From NCBI RefSeq assembly GCF_002777255.1, contig NZ_CP017634.1:2988903-3052902 (forward strand): a stretch of DNA of 64,000 nucleotides, read 5' to 3'. Under the pieces are notes generated by a model. The model ran no database searches. It was not told the DNA's origin and saw nothing but the letters and a program-made list of their open reading frames with translations. Positions 60,767 to 64,000 of the stretch are shown piece by piece (the stretch's first letter is position 1; every line of letters begins with the position of its first letter). The translations under genes were made by a program, and so were the position numbers. This DNA is from Candidatus Formimonas warabiya (GTDB taxonomy: Bacteria; Bacillota; Dehalobacteriia; Dehalobacteriales; Dehalobacteriaceae).

Positions 60767-63076
60767 TTATCGCTCGCCCTCCCCAATCCGGATCCTATGG
60801 CTATACACATTCATTATTTCATAGGAATCCTCCTTTGGCAAATATTCTACCCAATAAGTAATGATGCCTTTTGGGAGATAACTGATGAAATGCTTGCGCT
60901 TAGTATCAAAAAGCCTATTTCCCGTGCTCTCTGCGTAATGGATTACCCCTTTTACATCGTCCAGGAGAATCAGCTCCCGGTCCATTTTTTCCTGCACTTC
61001 AGCAGGTACCAAGAGGGCGATCCTCTCATGATCCCGTTGATCCATGGTTACATCCACGCCCCAAATTTCTTTTAGCAACTGTTTTTTAAGCGTAATGCGG
61101 TTTTCCCACCTTTGGGACAGACTGGGCGGTTTTCTTTTTGCCTCGTGCTCAGAGCCACTTCCAAAGAGCAAATCCAGCATATGCCAGGCAGCTTTGCCGT
61201 CGGCGGCAAAGGTATCCCGGCAGTTGGTACAGTAGGTCACATAATGGTATGGGCTGGCCTCGGTCCTCTTTTTGATGATCTCTTGGGCCAGGGTAGGATT
61301 TGCGGAGTAAATCAACCCGCCGTAGCTGCAGCACTGGGCATACTTGCCATGGTAAGGCAATTCGGCGATGTGATAGTCCGCTTGCCCTAGCAACTGCCGG
61401 ATGCTCTCTTGTGTTGCCGGGTCATACCGGCTGGAGCAGGAATCATAAACGGTAACCGTGATCCCATTCCCTCTCGCCGTCTCCTCCGGTAGCCCATATT
61501 CCTTGATCACATTCCACAGGGTCACCGCTTTCAGCTCAGGAAGATATTGTTGAAACATCTTCAGGCAGGTAGGGCAGGCTAGAATCACCGTCGGTTTCCC
61601 CAGCTTTTCCCAGCTTGTCTGTACCGCTTGGATCACTTGATGGTGCAGTTCTTCCCGGCCGGCCCATGCCGCAGGCGCGCCGCAGCAGCCTAAAGTAAGG
61701 GCAACCCCGTTGGGGAGACGGGTGGAGAGATATTGGTACGCCTTGATCACATATTCGGGGCGGGAAGCACCCAGCTGACATCCGGGAAAAAACAGGTAAG
61801 AGCTGTTTTCCCGTCCCGGCGGATTCAGGGATAAAAAAGCTTTTTCACCGCCACTGAATTGCATATCCCTGAGCCAAAAATCATGAAACGCCGGGGGCAG
61901 CTTGCCGCCCCGGTGTAAAATGCGCCGGCTGCTCAGACAGATTTCACTCATATCAAGGTCCGTGGGGCATACTTCCTTGCACAAACCGCATAAGTTGCAC
62001 GAATTGATAAAACGGCCCGCCACGACTTCGAACAAGTGTAAACTTTGCTGGATATTGGTAATGTATTTTTTGGGGTACTCCCGATACCGTTCCAGCAATT
62101 GACAAGCCCTGACACAGGATTTACATTCACAAAGAAGGCACCTGCCTGCCTCTTCCCCTGCTTCTTCTTTCGTATAGCCGGCACCAGGGCGGGCGGGCAA
62201 AACAGCGGGTTTTGGTTCCTGATGGGGAAGATTTGTGTGCAGCCTGGTCTTTTGATAAACTTCCCCTTCCCGCCCTTCCGTTAATGAGGCATTCTTTAAA
62301 TACCGCTCTATGGACCTGGCGGCGCGCAGACCCTGGGCGATGGAATTGATCGCTGAATCCTCCCCCTCTGTTGCCAGCAAACTGCCTCCCACAAACACGC
62401 CCTTTTGGGAACTCTCCAGGGTGAGGGGATGGAAGGATACCCTGTGATCTTCGGCATTAATCAGGTCAAAGGGATCCCCTTCCCTTCCGGTTGCTACAAA
62501 GAAGGCATCCCCCTCAAGGCCGTCCAGTTGGTCAACCTTTGTATGAAGAAAGATTTCCAGGTCCTCATCATTCCGGACCAAATCCAGCTCTTGGGAGATG
62601 ATTTCCGGAGGGAGCATTTCCGGGCTCATCTGCCACAGCTTACCGCCCAGGCGGCCGGATTGTTCCAGTAGTTTTACTTGATATCCCTTGCGGGACAGGT
62701 TCAGCCCACAACTGAGCCCGCTTAAGCCCCCTCCCACGATGCAGACCTGCTTCTTCTTCCGGGGTATGGCAAACCGGTTCACTGCACTTGTTTTGGTAAA
62801 ATCAACACAGGCTTTCTCAATCAGCCGAATAGACAGAGGATGATCCAGCTGACTTCTTAAACAGGCCTCTTGGCAGGGCGCGGGGCAAATGCGGCTGATA
62901 ATACCGGGGAACATGACCTGTTTTTGATAATGTTTAAAGGCGCCTGTGAAGTCGCCCTGCTGCACTTTGGCCATCAGGAAACGCACATCCACATGCACGG
63001 GACACTGATTGGTGCAAAAAGCAGGCTCTTCCTGGATACATTTATCCCCTGCACAGAGTATTTCTTTCATGTCCAT
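60767..63076 (-). CDS. FAD-dependent oxidoreductase with dicluster and CCG domains (DVU_1558-like)
   Basis: 769 residues. N-terminal GltD-like Fe-S region (FCTNQCPV, CPAPCQEACLR), FAD motif GGGLSGLSCGL (about 115), CLLCECKSCVRAC, a ferredoxin-type CNLCGLCKEVCP (about 360), then HdrB-like CCG segments (FFPGCQLG, LGCCGAPAAWAG, CPTCLKMFQ, QCCSYGG), as in heterodisulphide-reductase subunits. It would shuttle electrons between the neighbouring aldehyde/xanthine oxidoreductase and a carrier. The next gene starts one base after its stop. Confidence 0.85.
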   Translation of the reverse strand: MDMKEILCAGDKCIQEEPAFCTNQCPVHVDVRFLMAKVQQGDFTGAFKHYQKQVMFPGIISRICPAPCQEACLRSQLDHPLSIRLIEKACVDFTKTSAVNRFAIPRKKKQVCIVGGGLSGLSCGLNLSRKGYQVKLLEQSGRLGGKLWQMSPEMLPPEIISQELDLVRNDEDLEIFLHTKVDQLDGLEGDAFFVATGREGDPFDLINAEDHRVSFHPLTLESSQKGVFVGGSLLATEGEDSAINSIAQGLRAARSIERYLKNASLTEGREGEVYQKTRLHTNLPHQEPKPAVLPARPGAGYTKEEAGEEAGRCLLCECKSCVRACQLLERYREYPKKYITNIQQSLHLFEVVAGRFINSCNLCGLCKEVCPTDLDMSEICLSSRRILHRGGKLPPAFHDFWLRDMQFSGGEKAFLSLNPPGRENSSYLFFPGCQLGASRPEYVIKAYQYLSTRLPNGVALTLGCCGAPAAWAGREELHHQVIQAVQTSWEKLGKPTVILACPTCLKMFQQYLPELKAVTLWNVIKEYGLPEETARGNGITVTVYDSCSSRYDPATQESIRQLLGQADYHIAELPYHGKYAQCCSYGGLIYSANPTLAQEIIKKRTEASPYHYVTYCTNCRDTFAADGKAAWHMLDLLFGSGSEHEAKRKPPSLSQRWENRITLKKQLLKEIWGVDVTMDQRDHERIALLVPAEVQEKMDRELILLDDVKGVIHYAESTGNRLFDTKRKHFISYLPKGIITYWVEYLPKEDSYEIMNVYSHRIRIGEGER

Positions 63077-63181
63077 AAAAGCAACCCCAATTCCGCAAAT
63101 TTATGGAAACATCCGGATATATTCAAAATATCCTGGCCGCCGGTGAAGGTACAGCCAGGACATGCTCATGCTTGAATCCTT

Positions 63182-64000
63182 TTACCGGTTTAGCATAAAA
63201 GGATTTCTCTTGATCTCTGCGATCCGTTCATACAGGTCTGAGCCCAGGAAATATTTCTTCGGTTTTTGTACCTCACCCTTTTGCCGTGCCTTTAGGCCGG
63301 CCAGCACTTTGTCGGGTGTGGCGGGCAACTCTCTCACCCGAACCCCGCAAGCATGATAGATGGCATTGATAATCGCTACATGGGGAGATGTCAAATACAG
63401 CTCCGCACAACCGGCGGACCCGTGGGGACCTCTGCTCCTTGGTGTCTCCAGATGATCGATTTCCAGTTGATCTGGGATATCATTGATAAAGGGAAATCCG
63501 CAGGAGATTAAGCCTCTGTGCTTCATCACATCGTCATAATCCTCCGTTAAGGCCAGACCCACGCCCTGGGCCAGCCCCCCATAAGCCTGCCCCTCTACGG
63601 CCTGCCTGCTGCCGATCACGCCTATATCGGCTTCCAAATTCATTTTCAATACTTTGGTCTTGCCCGTGGCCGTATCCACTTCTACTTCCGCCATAAAAAT
63701 GCCATAGGTATAGTCCGGCGTCGGATCCCCCTGTCCCGTATTGGGGTCCAGGTCGATGGTATGCCCGGTGGTATCATACACGCCGATATATTTTGTGGGT
63801 ATCCCTTCTTTGACCATTTCATCATAGGTACGGAAGGTACCGTCGGCTTTTCGCATCCCATGCATCAGCTTCTGGGCGGCATCAAGGGTGGCATTTCCGT
63901 TCATATAGTGGGAACGGCTGCCGGAAGCATTTCCCGAGTTGGGACAAATGGCCGTATCATTCATCACCAGTTTGATCTGTTCCGGCTTGATTCCTAAAGG
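63182..64000 (-). CDS. Molybdopterin-dependent aldehyde/xanthine oxidoreductase, C-terminal part
   Basis: The frame runs off the right edge; 272 codons are visible. Motifs: PNSGNASGSRS (cofactor site), GQAYGGLAQGVGLALTEDY and the catalytic glutamate in GSAGCAELYLTSPHVAI, typical of the large subunit of xanthine dehydrogenase/aldehyde oxidoreductase. It precedes the FAD/dicluster gene by 105 bp on the minus strand. Substrate (aldehyde, purine, nicotinate) cannot be told from this part. Confidence 0.9.
   Translation of the reverse strand, partial: PLGIKPEQIKLVMNDTAICPNSGNASGSRSHYMNGNATLDAAQKLMHGMRKADGTFRTYDEMVKEGIPTKYIGVYDTTGHTIDLDPNTGQGDPTPDYTYGIFMAEVEVDTATGKTKVLKMNLEADIGVIGSRQAVEGQAYGGLAQGVGLALTEDYDDVMKHRGLISCGFPFINDIPDQLEIDHLETPRSRGPHGSAGCAELYLTSPHVAIINAIYHACGVRVRELPATPDKVLAGLKARQKGEVQKPKKYFLGSDLYERIAEIKRNPFMLNR

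Noticed and set aside
1-64000. CRISPR arrays, tRNA or rRNA genes
   Set aside because: No regularly spaced repeat arrays, cloverleaf-like sequences with TTCGA loops or rRNA-like blocks were noticed; small tRNAs could be missed by eye.

Overview
The window reads as a piece of the chromosome of a flagellated, spore-forming, anaerobic Gram-positive bacterium of the Clostridia, most likely a Peptococcaceae/Desulfitobacteriaceae-type lineage. The basis is SigD-type promoters with a FlgM/FlgN/FlgK and che set, a CotS-type spore-coat protein, ferredoxin-linked 2-oxoacid oxidoreductase, a selenocysteine-containing formate dehydrogenase, PduL used as a free-standing phosphotransacylase, and the Firmicute hemE-hemH-hemY order. 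The genus cannot be fixed from the sequence alone. Codings, starts and families below were read by eye; no database search was run.

Layout. 1-5.5 kb (minus): chemotaxis operon cheW-cheA-cheB and flagellar flgM-flgN-flgK, each block preceded by a recognisable SigD promoter. 5.5-18.7 kb: a small hydrophilic protein, coproporphyrin-type haem genes hemE-hemH-hemY with a metallophosphoesterase, small membrane proteins, pduL, a B12-binding radical SAM protein, CFA synthase, DegV, a Pit phosphate transporter with its DUF47 partner, and DUF3786 and PPC-domain proteins. 19-23.4 kb: accessory surface or secreted proteins (stalk-domain protein, dockerin+cohesin protein), two gene relics and a long non-coding stretch. 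23.4-30.4 kb: azlCD with a MocR regulator, lactate permease, a small basic protein and topB.

30.4-34.3 kb is a nested mobile island. An IS1634-like element is flanked by an exact 82-bp direct repeat of the topB-terminator/fur-promoter region, and an IS1182-family element sits inside its terminal hairpin. 34.3-43.1 kb: a PerR-like Fur regulator, a di-haem cytochrome c protein, an MFS protein, a phospholipase-C-like protein, a four-subunit 2-oxoacid:ferredoxin oxidoreductase (gamma-delta-alpha-beta), mutY and a zinc-ribbon protein. 43.1-46 kb: an IS110-family element, a TetR regulator with a clear promoter/operator, and a MITE-like repeat.

46-51.6 kb (minus): IclR regulator, MFS permease, and M20 deacylase - GNAT acyltransferase - N-acylamino-acid racemase, a set that fits conversion of D- to L-amino acids through N-acyl intermediates. 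51.6-54.8 kb: CotS-like protein, TtcA-like protein, and cheX preceded by a c-di-GMP-I (GEMM) riboswitch with its own terminator. 54.8-64 kb (minus): a redox region with a molybdopterin aldehyde/xanthine oxidoreductase (partial), an FAD/Fe-S dicluster protein, a small CxxC redox protein and a methyltransferase, followed by a selenocysteine formate dehydrogenase (UGA read through, with a textbook SECIS hairpin) and NuoE/NuoF-like subunits.

Functional picture: electrons from formate, aldehydes or purines and 2-oxoacids feed ferredoxin and NAD pools; motility is tied to SigD and, through cheX, to c-di-GMP; several mobile elements and pseudogene remnants mark recent rearrangement.
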